From Desulfobulbaceae bacterium (GTDB lineage: Bacteria > Desulfobacterota > Desulfobulbia > Desulfobulbales > Desulfocapsaceae), in assembly GCA_019163335.1 (NCBI GenBank), contig JAFLKM010000002.1:1-64000 (forward strand): a DNA stretch of 64,000 nucleotides. The letters are read 5' to 3'. Both the position numbers and the translations under genes were made by a program. Positions 35,296 to 42,927 of this stretch are shown here, piece after piece (the first letter of the stretch is position 1; each line of letters starts with the position of its first letter). Below the pieces are notes generated by a model. It made no database searches, was not told the origin of the DNA, and saw only the letters and a program-made list of their open reading frames with translations.

Positions 35296-36426
35296 TTAAA
35301 GTTTCATTGGCATAATAATACTCAAAAATCCTTCATCAAAATCTGATTTTAAAAGACATGGGCTATTATTATAATTTATGTAAGCATCGACAGTATCACT
35401 TTCCATCACCTGTAAGGTTTCAATAAAAAAACGACAATTGAAACCAAGAACAAGAGGTTCGCCTTTATAAATTATTTCTTGCACATCTTTTGCGTTACCT
35501 ATATCAGCATTTTGAGATGATAATATCATTTTATCTTCAATAATTTCAAATTGTATGGTGTGAAAGATGTCTTCGGTAAATAAATTTATTCGCTTTAGCG
35601 ATTCTAAAAAAGGAATTCTATCAATTGTAATTTTATTCGTTAATTGAATGGCATTAATAATAGTTTTATACGGAGGAAATTCTCCTTCTTTAAGACGAAT
35701 AATCATAATTGCATTTTCGTCTTTTATTACTAATTGTTTTTCTTCAAAACTAACTTGTATGTTATCTCGATTTTCGCAGAATTTTTTAAATTCTTGGATT
35801 CCTTTTTTAGGAATAAGGGTTGTTTCGTTAAGATGAAGATTATTAATATCAGCAGCAACATCTTTTTCCATAACAGAAAGACGATGCCCATCTGATGAAA
35901 TCATTCTTACATAAGATTTATTGTTTTTATTTTCTTTTTCAAAAAGAACGCTTGTTAAAACATAATTATTTTCTTGTTCAGTTGCTATTGAGTAAATAAT
36001 TTTATCAATAATTTCTGAAAAAATATGAGCTTCAAATGATACAAATGTTTCTTTATTAAATTCAGGAAATTCAGGAAATTCAGCACTTGATATACCAGCA
36101 AGATTATAAATACTTTGTCCTGCCTGAATTTCAACCCAACTGTTTTCTTTTTCTATAATATTTATTGACGATGAACCAGATTCTCTAACTATTTCAAAAA
36201 TTTTTTTACTAGGAAGGGTTAAACTCCCAGATTCCTTTATTTCAGCTGGAAGTTTAATTTGAAGACCAATCTCAAGATCAGTTGCTGTAAGAAAAATAGC
36301 ATCTTGACCTGTTTCAATGAGAATATTAGAAAGAATAGCAAGTGTTCCTCTTTTATTTGTTATATTTTGAAGAGCATTTAATCCCTCAAAAAATACAATT
36401 TTTGAAATATTCAAATTAAGAGTCAT
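35296..36426 (-). CDS. dnaN: DNA polymerase III beta sliding clamp
   Basis: The ring-shaped processivity clamp of replication, 376 residues built of three similar domains. Recognisable segments are LNALQNITNKRGTLAILSNI with ILIETGQDAIFLTATDLEIG at the N-terminus, RMISSDGHRLSVMEKD in the centre, and the C-terminal INYNNSPCLLKSDFDEGFLSIIMPMKL in which the final MPMKL matches the conserved MPMRL end. Strongly AT-rich codon use, shared with the gyr genes. Upstream lies the AT-rich spacer with a nested palindrome; dnaA and recF are not adjacent, unlike the classic dnaA-dnaN-recF-gyrB order. Confidence 0.95.
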   Translation of the reverse strand: MTLNLNISKIVFFEGLNALQNITNKRGTLAILSNILIETGQDAIFLTATDLEIGLQIKLPAEIKESGSLTLPSKKIFEIVRESGSSSINIIEKENSWVEIQAGQSIYNLAGISSAEFPEFPEFNKETFVSFEAHIFSEIIDKIIYSIATEQENNYVLTSVLFEKENKNNKSYVRMISSDGHRLSVMEKDVAADINNLHLNETTLIPKKGIQEFKKFCENRDNIQVSFEEKQLVIKDENAIMIIRLKEGEFPPYKTIINAIQLTNKITIDRIPFLESLKRINLFTEDIFHTIQFEIIEDKMILSSQNADIGNAKDVQEIIYKGEPLVLGFNCRFFIETLQVMESDTVDAYINYNNSPCLLKSDFDEGFLSIIMPMKL

Positions 36427-36750
36427 ATAAAATAACCTTTATTGTATATATATTTATTTATTTTTATTAAAAAAGAATTTTTGTTAAATAGTTGCATAAT
36501 ATTCTGATATTCATAGAATATCAGAATCAGAATATTATGTTTATAACCTTAATTATTTTGTTTATATTTTTCTTTTAGTTAATAATTAATTGTTATAAAA
36601 AATTATTAACTAAACGTATGTTTAAAAGACATAAATTAAAAATAACATTATGATATTTCTATATTTTTTATAATAATTTATATAAATAAAAATTACAATA
36701 AGTAATAGAACAATTGTAAACTGGTCCAGTTTATTCCTTTTAAAATTTAA
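36427..36750. other. Strongly AT-rich spacer upstream of dnaN
   Basis: No coding frame on either strand. It should carry the dnaN promoter. Apart from the nested palindrome at 36495-36539 it is mostly A and T with scattered short palindromes. Consensus TTATCCACA boxes were looked for and not found, so it is not claimed as oriC. Confidence 0.5.
36495..36539. repeat. Nested palindrome upstream of dnaN
   Basis: Two overlapping inverted repeats. The inner ATTCTGATATTC (36501-36512) pairs with GAATATCAGAAT (36516-36527) around ATA. The outer CATAATATTCTGA (36495-36507) matches TCAGAATATTATG (36527-36539). The shared ATTCTGA/TCAGAAT unit allows alternative hairpins. It resembles a multi-site operator or a replication-control element. 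Confidence 0.7.
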
Positions 36751-36791
36751 AAAAAAATCCTTTTCTTTTTTTCAAAGAAAAGGATTTTTTT
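36751..36791 (-). terminator. Terminator of the minus-strand sulfur cluster
   Basis: An 18-bp perfect stem (36751-36768 with 36774-36791, core ATCCTTTTCTTT) with A/T runs on both sides, 23 bp after the stop of the last gene. It closes the tusA-dsrE unit and may also protect dnaN from read-through. Confidence 0.85.
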
Positions 36792-36814
36792 GAAATTTTA
36801 ATAAAATTAAAACA

Positions 36815-36988
36815 TTACCACCAGCAAACGGTTTTATCAGCAGCAAATATTTTATTAACCAGCACATCATAATCTGGGTTTTCAACGTTTAAATTAAATT
36901 CATCAGACTCTCGGTCTCTATTTAATATTTGAACCAGGGTTTTTACTTCGTTATTAGGCTCTGAACGATATACTTGCAGAATTTTCAT
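36815..36988 (-). CDS. 57-residue conserved-looking protein of the YTD-like sulfur cluster
   Basis: A small gene that falls below common length cut-offs. The frame reads MKILQVYRSEPNNEVKTLVQ and continues through an acidic, Asn-rich centre to a C-terminus TVCWW. An excellent AAAGGAG sits at the right distance before the ATG, and the gene begins 16 bp after the stop of the 118-residue gene upstream and ends just before the terminator. The single Cys near the end followed by two Trp is a plausible sulfur-carrying or partner-binding tail. In YTD clusters small conserved hypothetical genes accompany tusA and dsrE; this is a candidate for one of them, by position only. Function unknown. Confidence 0.8.
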   Translation of the reverse strand: MKILQVYRSEPNNEVKTLVQILNRDRESDEFNLNVENPDYDVLVNKIFAADKTVCWW

Positions 36989-37004
36989 TATATAACTCCT
37001 TTAA

Positions 37005-37361
37005 TTATTCGGCACAGGCAGGTGGTGGTTCGTTGGTTTGTTTGGGTAAACCATAAGGAATGATAAAATCTGCATCACGCATAGCTTCTCCTAATTCTTC
37101 TAAAGATATTTCAGCTATTAGTTTATCACCTTCTTCGTCTACACAATTATCAGGGGCTGGAGCACCACAAGAATATACCTGACCCTCCATATCTTTTACC
37201 CACGCAATATTTTCACTCATATAGGTAGAAAAAGGGGGGAATTCTCCATTCATAATAACAGGAAAGGCATAATGATTTTCGACCGCTAGTCCAAGGCCTG
37301 AGCGAATACCATCATTATACATACGATTTGCGATTAAAATATATACTTTTAAAGATTCCAT
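37005..37361 (-). CDS. 118-residue conserved-looking protein of the YTD-like sulfur cluster
   Basis: A small soluble protein beginning MESLKVYILIANRMYNDG, whose first strand (VYILIA) resembles the opening of DsrE-fold proteins. It contains Cys in GQVYSCGAPAPDNC and a last one in PPPACAE. AAGGAGTATATT precedes the ATG, and the gene follows the DsrE-like gene after 12 bp. It is the best candidate for the other conserved hypothetical protein that accompanies tusA, dsrE and yedE in YTD clusters. A DsrE-like fold and a role in handling sulfane sulfur are inferences; no database family is recognised by eye. Confidence 0.8.
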   Translation of the reverse strand: MESLKVYILIANRMYNDGIRSGLGLAVENHYAFPVIMNGEFPPFSTYMSENIAWVKDMEGQVYSCGAPAPDNCVDEEGDKLIAEISLEELGEAMRDADFIIPYGLPKQTNEPPPACAE

Positions 37362-37373
37362 TTAATATACTCC

Positions 37374-37706
37374 TTATAAAACAATGTACTTGCTGCATTC
37401 GTCCAGCAGAGCACCATGGAAAGCCTGAGTTCGCATTTGTTTTGCAGATAAACCAGCAGGAATATCTGCAGCAGAATCATATCCTTCGCAAGTATAACTA
37501 TCAGCACATATAGCTATATTTTCCTCGCCACAATTTTCAGCTAAAGCTTTGAAACGAGGATCTTTGGTAAGGTGAATAGATTTGAAAGTAAAGAAAATCA
37601 TTGGTTGTTTACCAGCTTTCTCGGCAGCATTGGCAATTCCTACAACATGATGCATGTTTTGCGGTGAAGTTACAAAAATCGCTATTTTATTTGGATCAGC
37701 AGACAT
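37374..37706 (-). CDS. DsrE-family protein
   Basis: A 110-residue protein of the DsrE/DsrF-like (peroxiredoxin-like) fold, cytoplasmic proteins that carry persulfide sulfur in sulfur oxidation, tRNA thiolation and related relays. It begins SADPNKIAIFVTSPQNMHHV, the typical first strand and helix, and has Cys in ENCGEENIAICADSYTCEGY, with the CxxSxxCxG-like group at the usual active-site loop, plus DECSKYIVL at the end. AAGGAGGATAAAGC precedes the ATG. It is 35 bp after tusA and before the two small proteins, so the likely partner is TusA, by analogy with TusA-DsrE sulfur transfer. Confidence 0.85.
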   Translation of the reverse strand: MSADPNKIAIFVTSPQNMHHVVGIANAAEKAGKQPMIFFTFKSIHLTKDPRFKALAENCGEENIAICADSYTCEGYDSAADIPAGLSAKQMRTQAFHGALLDECSKYIVL

Positions 37707-37741
37707 TAGCTTTATCCTCCTTAAGGGAAAAAATAAAAAAA

Positions 37742-37999
37742 TTAACCTTTTTTAACAAAAAAGCTCATATAGCCAGACTGCTCTTTCTCCCCTAAATACT
37801 CATGTCCTCCGCGAGCGCACCAACCAGGTATATCGTTTCGCGAGCCTGGATCTGTTCCATCAATCTGAAGTATTTCACCTGATTTGATTTTACCTATCTC
37901 TTTTTTTGTACGTAAAAGAGGCATTGGGCAACTTAATCCTTTAGCGTCAAGAGTAGCTGTTATCAACAATCCTTCTGGTGCAACCTTGATGTCACTCAT
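37742..37999 (-). CDS. tusA: TusA/SirA-like sulfur carrier
   Basis: An 85-residue sulfur-carrier protein. The hallmark reads LDAKGLSCPMPLLRTKKEIG, with the CPMP motif whose Cys (residue 24) carries the persulfide. The C-terminal half (EILQIDGTDPGSRNDIPGWC) is the usual IF3-like fold and supplies a second Cys. AGGAGAAAAAA precedes the ATG. It is the first gene of the minus-strand unit, downstream of a good promoter, and is divergent from the YedE-like permease, the arrangement seen in YTD clusters of sulfur-disproportionating bacteria. It probably accepts sulfur brought in by the permease. Confidence 0.9.
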   Translation of the reverse strand: MSDIKVAPEGLLITATLDAKGLSCPMPLLRTKKEIGKIKSGEILQIDGTDPGSRNDIPGWCARGGHEYLGEKEQSGYMSFFVKKG

Positions 38000-38119
38000 T
38001 TTTTTCTCCTATAAAAATAAAATAAAAAGGTATAAATAGTTTTATACCAGAAAAATACATATTTAATAAACTATATATAAAATAATACAAACCACAAATT
38101 AATCTTTTAATTTTATTTT

Positions 38120-38148
38120 GCTATACTTTAACGAGAAGTAAAAGTCAA
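38120..38148 (-). promoter_or_regulatory. Promoter of the tusA-dsrE unit
   Basis: Minus-strand TTGACT (38143-38148) and TATAGC (38120-38125) spaced by 17 bp. The -35 hexamer overlaps the left end of the palindrome at 38147-38180, so a regulator bound there would touch RNA polymerase. Confidence 0.6.
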
Positions 38149-38180
38149 GTTTAAAATGAATAACCATTCATTTTAAACTT
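38147..38180. promoter_or_regulatory. Perfect 15-bp palindrome between tusA and yedE (operator candidate)
   Basis: AAGTTTAAAATGAAT (38147-38161) and ATTCATTTTAAACTT (38166-38180) are exact reverse complements around AACC. It lies between the two divergent promoters, touching the -35 box of the tusA side. With no T run after it, an operator is more likely than a terminator. Confidence 0.7.
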
Positions 38181-38247
38181 TGTTAATAAAAGTTTGTATT
38201 TATTAATTAAAAATAAAATTTTTATGTTTAATTAATTTCTTAGATAC

Positions 38248-38276
38248 TTGACAAATGATAATTGTAGAGGTAAAAA
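38248..38276 (+). promoter_or_regulatory. Promoter of the YedE-like gene
   Basis: TTGACA (38248-38253), a 17-bp spacer and TAAAAA (38271-38276), about 54 bp before the start codon. The -35 is perfect; the -10 is weak, which fits an activated promoter. Confidence 0.5.
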
Positions 38277-38329
38277 ATTTTTTTTATCCTTAAATTATTT
38301 TAAATGTATTTTCAAAAAAGGAGGGGGGG

Positions 38330-39574
38330 ATGAGTGAAGAAAATGTAATGACAGAGAAGGTTAAGGATTTTTATAAAATAATGTGTAGATCTGAATGGAA
38401 TGCTACTGTTACTGGTGTTTTGGTGGCTTTTTTGTCTGTAATGATTATGGCCTGGTGGCGTCCTTGGGGAGCTGTGGGTGCCATAAGAAATTGGGGAGAC
38501 TGGATTATGTATGGAATAACCAGTCTTACGGGAGCTGAATCCGGCTTTTTTAGTTATTATTTAAAGGAGCCTAAATCTGTTTTTCAGGATTCCGGATCTA
38601 TCATTGGTATTGGATTTGTAACAGGTGCTTTTATTTCTGCTTGTCTGGGCAAGGATTTTGCTTTTCGAATTCCCCCTTACAGGGAAATGGTTAAAGCGAT
38701 GATAGCTGGCGTTTTAATGGGCATAGGTGCAACATTAGCGGGTGGGTGTAATGTTGGAGGTATGTACAATGCTATTGGTAATTTGGCAGCGAATGGCTTT
38801 ACCATGTGGATTGGTTTGGTAGCAGGTGTTCTTTTGGGTTTGAAATTATTATACATAGAAATGGAGTATATTACCTGGGGTGATGGTGGTTCAGCAACCA
38901 TAGAATTACCAAGTTTATTACTTTATGTACTTGGCATTGGGGCCATGGGAGGTATTTTTTGGGGAGCCTATACTTTTGCTGGAAATACTGAAGATGAATA
39001 CTTGGCAACTCTCAGTGGGGTAATCCTTATTGCAGCCGCACTGGGATATGTCATGCAGCGGGGTCGCTGGTGTATGGTACAGGGTTTTCGCGAACCACAT
39101 ATGACTGGTGATTGTACGTTGGCAAAATCTGTTGCACTTTCAATTCTTATCGTAGCTGTAGGTGCCGCAGTATTGAAGTATTCCGTTCCCCTTCGGGCGG
39201 AAGGTGTGGCCGTGCTAGATCCTGCCAATTATGTGCGTGGAACTTTTGGTTGGGGTTCTATTGTCGGTGGTTTTATTTTTGGTTTGGGCGCCATGCTCGC
39301 AGGGGGGTGTGGATCTGGAACATTATGGCGTGTGGGTGAAGGACAGGTAAAGCTGATTATGGTTGTTCCTTTTTTTGCTGTTTCTAATTCTATCATGACC
39401 TCCTGGTTTAAGGCGAACGATTTTGAGGGTCGCGGTCTCCTTGGTTCTCACGTGTATCTTCCTGATGTTATGGGATACGGTGGCACCTTGTTTTTTATCG
39501 CCGCTATTATGATGGTTTGGTATCTGGTGGTGACCTGGAACGAGGAAACGAATAAATTGATTGTACCTATGTGA
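38330..39574 (+). CDS. YedE/YeeE-type permease for sulfur compounds
   Basis: A polytopic inner-membrane protein of 414 residues with about ten helices, of the YeeE/YedE family. TsuA members import thiosulfate through conserved Cys in the membrane. Equivalent Cys are visible: GGCNVGG (Cys140), RGRWCMVQG (Cys248) and GGCGSGT (Cys327), in two similar halves. A very strong AAGGAGGGGGGG precedes the ATG, indicating high expression. It is divergent from tusA and the DsrE-like gene, which places substrate uptake next to sulfur carriers. YedE-related permeases are also found in selenium metabolism, so selenium transport is an alternative, but the TusA-DsrE context favours sulfur. Confidence 0.9.
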   Translation: MSEENVMTEKVKDFYKIMCRSEWNATVTGVLVAFLSVMIMAWWRPWGAVGAIRNWGDWIMYGITSLTGAESGFFSYYLKEPKSVFQDSGSIIGIGFVTGAFISACLGKDFAFRIPPYREMVKAMIAGVLMGIGATLAGGCNVGGMYNAIGNLAANGFTMWIGLVAGVLLGLKLLYIEMEYITWGDGGSATIELPSLLLYVLGIGAMGGIFWGAYTFAGNTEDEYLATLSGVILIAAALGYVMQRGRWCMVQGFREPHMTGDCTLAKSVALSILIVAVGAAVLKYSVPLRAEGVAVLDPANYVRGTFGWGSIVGGFIFGLGAMLAGGCGSGTLWRVGEGQVKLIMVVPFFAVSNSIMTSWFKANDFEGRGLLGSHVYLPDVMGYGGTLFFIAAIMMVWYLVVTWNEETNKLIVPM

Positions 39575-39600
39575 TATTTTTTTCACAAAACAGTTCCTAG

Positions 39601-39642
39601 AAATCGCAACTCCGAAGATAATCAGGAGTTGCGATTTTTTTT
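39601..39642 (+). terminator. Terminator after the YedE-like gene
   Basis: AAATCGCAACTCC (39601-39613) pairs perfectly with GGAGTTGCGATTT (39625-39637) and is followed by more T. It ends the permease transcript just before the next gene. Confidence 0.9.
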
Positions 39643-39649
39643 TGGAAAA

Positions 39650-40252
39650 ATGAGGAAAAAATTTTTGATTAAACCATCTCTCATACGAAAAACAACCTTG
39701 GCTGCCCGTGACAGTTTGTCTTTTCATGATCGCCAAGTCATGAGTGATATAATTGTTAAACAGATTTTATTGCTCGATGAGATTAAGTCCAGCGAAACTC
39801 TTTTTATTTATGTAGCTTTTCGTTCTGAGGTGGAAACTCTTAATCTTATTAAACAATTGCTGCTGCTGGGGAAAAAGGTGGTGGTTCCTGTTACCCTGGT
39901 TTCAGAGAAGCGACTTCTCCCTGTGGTCATTCGTGATGTGAATAAAGACCTCTTGCCTGGTTATTGCTCCATTCTTGAACCACGATTAGAGTTAAGAACG
40001 AGTAGCGTAATAGAGAGCAGTCAGATTGATACTATTTTTTTGCCTGGGGCAGTTTTTGATGAACAGGGGGGTAGAATGGGCTATGGGGGAGGCTTTTATG
40101 ATCGTTTTATGGCCTATGAAGCACCCTTGGCTAGACGGATTGGCTTGGCTTTTGAGGTACAGGTGATTGATAAATTATATCTACAAGCGCATGATAAGAT
40201 TCTTGATCTCATTGTTACAGAAAATAGACTTATTCAAGGAATAGGACAATAA
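39650..40252 (+). CDS. 5-formyltetrahydrofolate cyclo-ligase
   Basis: It converts 5-formyl-THF to 5,10-methenyl-THF using ATP, recycling folate. The 200-residue protein has the family's substrate and nucleotide motifs, notably FIYVAFRSEVETL and the C-terminal LPGAVFDEQGGRMGYGGGFYDRF, in which the GRMGYGGGFYDRF block is the signature. The ATG at 39650 (MRKKFLIKPSLIRK) was chosen over a TTG at 39629, which lies inside the upstream terminator. It is followed by the HDAC-family gene after 19 bp. Confidence 0.9.
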   Translation: MRKKFLIKPSLIRKTTLAARDSLSFHDRQVMSDIIVKQILLLDEIKSSETLFIYVAFRSEVETLNLIKQLLLLGKKVVVPVTLVSEKRLLPVVIRDVNKDLLPGYCSILEPRLELRTSSVIESSQIDTIFLPGAVFDEQGGRMGYGGGFYDRFMAYEAPLARRIGLAFEVQVIDKLYLQAHDKILDLIVTENRLIQGIGQ

Positions 40253-40271
40253 ATTTGCTGGCAGGAGCAAT

Positions 40272-41336
40272 ATGGGAACCACAGCGATATTCAAAAATTC
40301 TCTTTTCTTAAAACATGATCCCGGATTTGATCATGTCGAATCACCGGAACGTTTAAAGGGTATCTATAAGATCCTGGATGACGATTTGTTACGTGATTAT
40401 TTCCTTACTCCGGATTTTTCTCCAGCCTCCAATGAACTCATAGGTTTGAATCATTCCCAAATCCTGATTAAAAGGGTGTCACAAACTGCGGGTAAAATAT
40501 TCGACAATCTGGACCCTGATACAAACACCTCCCCGGATTCCTATGCCGCGGCTTGTCTTGCTGTCGGTGCTTTGGTCAAAGGGGTTGATATGGTGTTGGA
40601 TGGCACAATTACTAATGGTTTTGCCCTGGTACGTCCTCCTGGACATCATGCAGAAAAGAATAAGTCTATGGGGTTTTGTCTTTTCAATAATGTGGCCATA
40701 GCGGCCCATTATGCTCTTCAGGTCCTTGGGTTGGAAAGAGTGATGATTGTGGACTGGGATCTGCATCATGGCAATGGTACCCAGCATTCGTTTTATGATA
40801 GTGATAAGGTCCTTTATCTTTCGACCCATCAGTACCCTTATTATCCCGGCACTGGTTCTCTCCGGGAGACAGGTCAAGGGCAGGGAGAAGGGTTTACAGT
40901 GAATATTCCTTTGCCTGGATATCAGGGGGATATGGATTATGCAACTATTTTTAATGAGATAGTTCTGCCCATTGGACGTGAGTATAAACCTCAGCTTGTT
41001 TTGGTTTCTGCGGGATTTGATATATACCGGGGGGATCCTCTGGGGACCATGGAGGTAACAAGACAAGGCATTGCTTATATAACAAGGGTTCTTGTCCAGT
41101 TGGCTGAAGAAATTTGTGATGGACGTTTACTGATAACCCTGGAGGGTGGATATACAAAAGAAGGCCAGCAAGACGGAATTCTGGCTGTTCTTGGAGAACT
41201 TTGTGGTCAGTCTTTTGATACCGGCTATCCCACTATTTTGAAAAATGAGGTAGCTCCTTTTTTAAGTCAAAAAAAATCATCTCATCCGGCCATACAGCAG
41301 GCGTGGAATGTTGCAAAAAAATATTGGAAAATGTAA
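40272..41336 (+). CDS. Histone deacetylase-family hydrolase (AcuC/HDAC-like)
   Basis: A zinc-dependent deacetylase of 354 residues from the class II HDAC-like bacterial group. Substrates of bacterial members include acetylated polyamines, proteins or acetoin-related compounds. Catalytic motifs are all present: RPPGHHAEKNKSMGFCLFNN, MIVDWDLHHGNGTQHSFY with the zinc-binding Asp and His, VSAGFDIYRGDPLG and LITLEGGYTKEG. GGAGCAAT precedes the ATG. It lies between the folate cyclo-ligase and an HD-GYP response regulator; no acetyl-CoA synthetase is adjacent to suggest an Acu role. Confidence 0.9.
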   Translation: MGTTAIFKNSLFLKHDPGFDHVESPERLKGIYKILDDDLLRDYFLTPDFSPASNELIGLNHSQILIKRVSQTAGKIFDNLDPDTNTSPDSYAAACLAVGALVKGVDMVLDGTITNGFALVRPPGHHAEKNKSMGFCLFNNVAIAAHYALQVLGLERVMIVDWDLHHGNGTQHSFYDSDKVLYLSTHQYPYYPGTGSLRETGQGQGEGFTVNIPLPGYQGDMDYATIFNEIVLPIGREYKPQLVLVSAGFDIYRGDPLGTMEVTRQGIAYITRVLVQLAEEICDGRLLITLEGGYTKEGQQDGILAVLGELCGQSFDTGYPTILKNEVAPFLSQKKSSHPAIQQAWNVAKKYWKM

Positions 41337-41380
41337 GGTCTTCTAAATTATTTTACTCGTAAACGTGACAGGGGGAGAGC

Positions 41381-42448
41381 TTGGAAGGCAGGAAGGCAAA
41401 AATATTACTTGCAGATGATGATATAACAGCTCGAAGTACTGTGTCTACAGTCCTGGAGATGTTTGGCCATAATGTTAAAACAGTTGCGGATGGTAAAGAT
41501 GTCCTTGATATTGTAGATAATTCTTATGATGTAATCATTCTTGATATCAATATGGTCGATATGGGTGGATTTGAAACGATCAAGGTTTTAAATGCCCGTC
41601 AGTATAATATCCCGGTTTTATTTTTGACTGGGATTGGTTCCATGGAATATGTAGTGCAGGCTATAAATCTTGGAGGATATGATTTTTTAACTAAACCCAT
41701 TGAAGATCTTGATATTTTTAATGTCAAGATCCGCCGGGCCATCGAGAAAAGAACTTTTATTCTGCGAGAAAAAAACTACAAGAAATCTTTAGAGTTGGAG
41801 GTTCGGGATAAAACCCAGGAGTTGGAAGAGACGAATAGACTGTTGCTCACCTATAGTCATAGCCTGGAAAATGCCACGGTTCAATTGATGAGCAGTCTGC
41901 AAAATGCCATGGAGGAGAAAGATTATTACACCGCCGGTCATACCATGCGGGTAACGGAATATGCTCTCATGCTTGGCCTTGCCATGAATTTATCGGAAAA
42001 AGAACTGGTGGTGTTGCGAAGAGCTTCTCAGTTTCATGATATCGGTAAGTTGGTTATCGATCTTTCCTGTATTCAGAAGCCAGGAAAATTAAATGACGAG
42101 GAGTGGACACTTATCAGAAAACATCCTGTTGTTGGTGCTAATATTATTCAACCACTGGGATTTATGGATCGCGAGCAGTTTATTGTCAGGCACCATCATG
42201 AACGGATGGATGGCAAGGGATATCCAGATGGTCTGATGGGTGAAGATTTGGATCAATTGACCAAGATTCTTATAGTTGTGGATAGTTATGATGCCATGAC
42301 CTCCCGGCGTAATTATCGGCGCAATATGAATATGGATGAGGCGCTTGATGAACTGCAACTACATTCCGGAACACAGTTTGATGGCGAAACGGTAGATGCT
42401 TTTTCCCATGCAGTCCGGGATTTTGTGCTTACTTATAATGTCTCGTGA
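41381..42448 (+). CDS. Response regulator with HD-GYP phosphodiesterase domain
   Basis: A 355-residue two-component output protein likely to degrade cyclic di-GMP. The N-terminal receiver (about 5-120) has KILLADDDITA, the phospho-acceptor Asp in VIILDINMVDMGG and Lys in FLTKPI. A short coiled coil follows (about 120-165). The HD-GYP domain (about 175-350) has HTMRVTEYALMLG, the HD pair in ASQFHDIGKL, and HHHERMDGKGYPDG with an intact GYP, so it is predicted active. It starts with TTG at 41381 after GGGGGAGAG. The next gene, gatC, is close downstream. Confidence 0.9.
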   Translation: MEGRKAKILLADDDITARSTVSTVLEMFGHNVKTVADGKDVLDIVDNSYDVIILDINMVDMGGFETIKVLNARQYNIPVLFLTGIGSMEYVVQAINLGGYDFLTKPIEDLDIFNVKIRRAIEKRTFILREKNYKKSLELEVRDKTQELEETNRLLLTYSHSLENATVQLMSSLQNAMEEKDYYTAGHTMRVTEYALMLGLAMNLSEKELVVLRRASQFHDIGKLVIDLSCIQKPGKLNDEEWTLIRKHPVVGANIIQPLGFMDREQFIVRHHHERMDGKGYPDGLMGEDLDQLTKILIVVDSYDAMTSRRNYRRNMNMDEALDELQLHSGTQFDGETVDAFSHAVRDFVLTYNVS

Positions 42449-42487
42449 TAATTTAGCGGGATGTCATACAGTGGAGGTTGGCAGGAA

Positions 42488-42772
42488 GTGGCAATAACAA
42501 AAGAAGAAGTTGAACGGGTGGCTCATCTGGCCCGGTTGCATTTAAGTGAACAAGAACTTGTCACCATGACCAGTCAATTGGATACAATCCTGTCTTATGT
42601 GACTAAACTTAATGAGTTGGATACTGTGGGGGTGCAACCAATGACCCATGCCTTTTCTGTTTCCAATGCCTTTCGTGAGGATCATGTTTTGGATTCCCTT
42701 GTCAGGGAAGAGGCCTTGGCAAATTCCCCATGTCAGAATGGTGAAACCTTTGTGGTTCCAAAAATTATTTAA
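42488..42772 (+). CDS. gatC: Aspartyl/glutamyl-tRNA amidotransferase subunit C
   Basis: The small subunit of the GatCAB complex that converts Glu-tRNA(Gln) or Asp-tRNA(Asn) to the amide form. About 94 residues: VAITKEEVERVAHLARLHLS, EQELVTMTSQLDTILSYVTK, VQPMTHAFSVSNAFREDHV and the C-terminal NGETFVVPKII. The start is taken as the GTG at 42488, where the family usually begins, with GGAGG 11 bp upstream; an ATG at 42461 would add nine residues. gatA follows after 155 bp, and gatB is not in the window. Confidence 0.92.
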   Translation: MAITKEEVERVAHLARLHLSEQELVTMTSQLDTILSYVTKLNELDTVGVQPMTHAFSVSNAFREDHVLDSLVREEALANSPCQNGETFVVPKII

Positions 42773-42927
42773 GTGTCGCTATTAAAAGATCCTTACATTT
42801 TTTTCGTTATCCCCCCCTTTTTTCTATTGTCTGATTATAATCAAATGAAAGAGCTGGACGTTCCTCGAAAAAGGAACGGTTTAAAAGTGTTTTTTCAAGG
42901 ACTAAGCGAATATTTTTTGAGGTATAG

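Noticed and set aside
36427-36814. Replication origin oriC
   Set aside because: AT-rich and beside dnaN, but no consensus DnaA boxes were found and dnaA is not adjacent; the evidence is not enough to call it.
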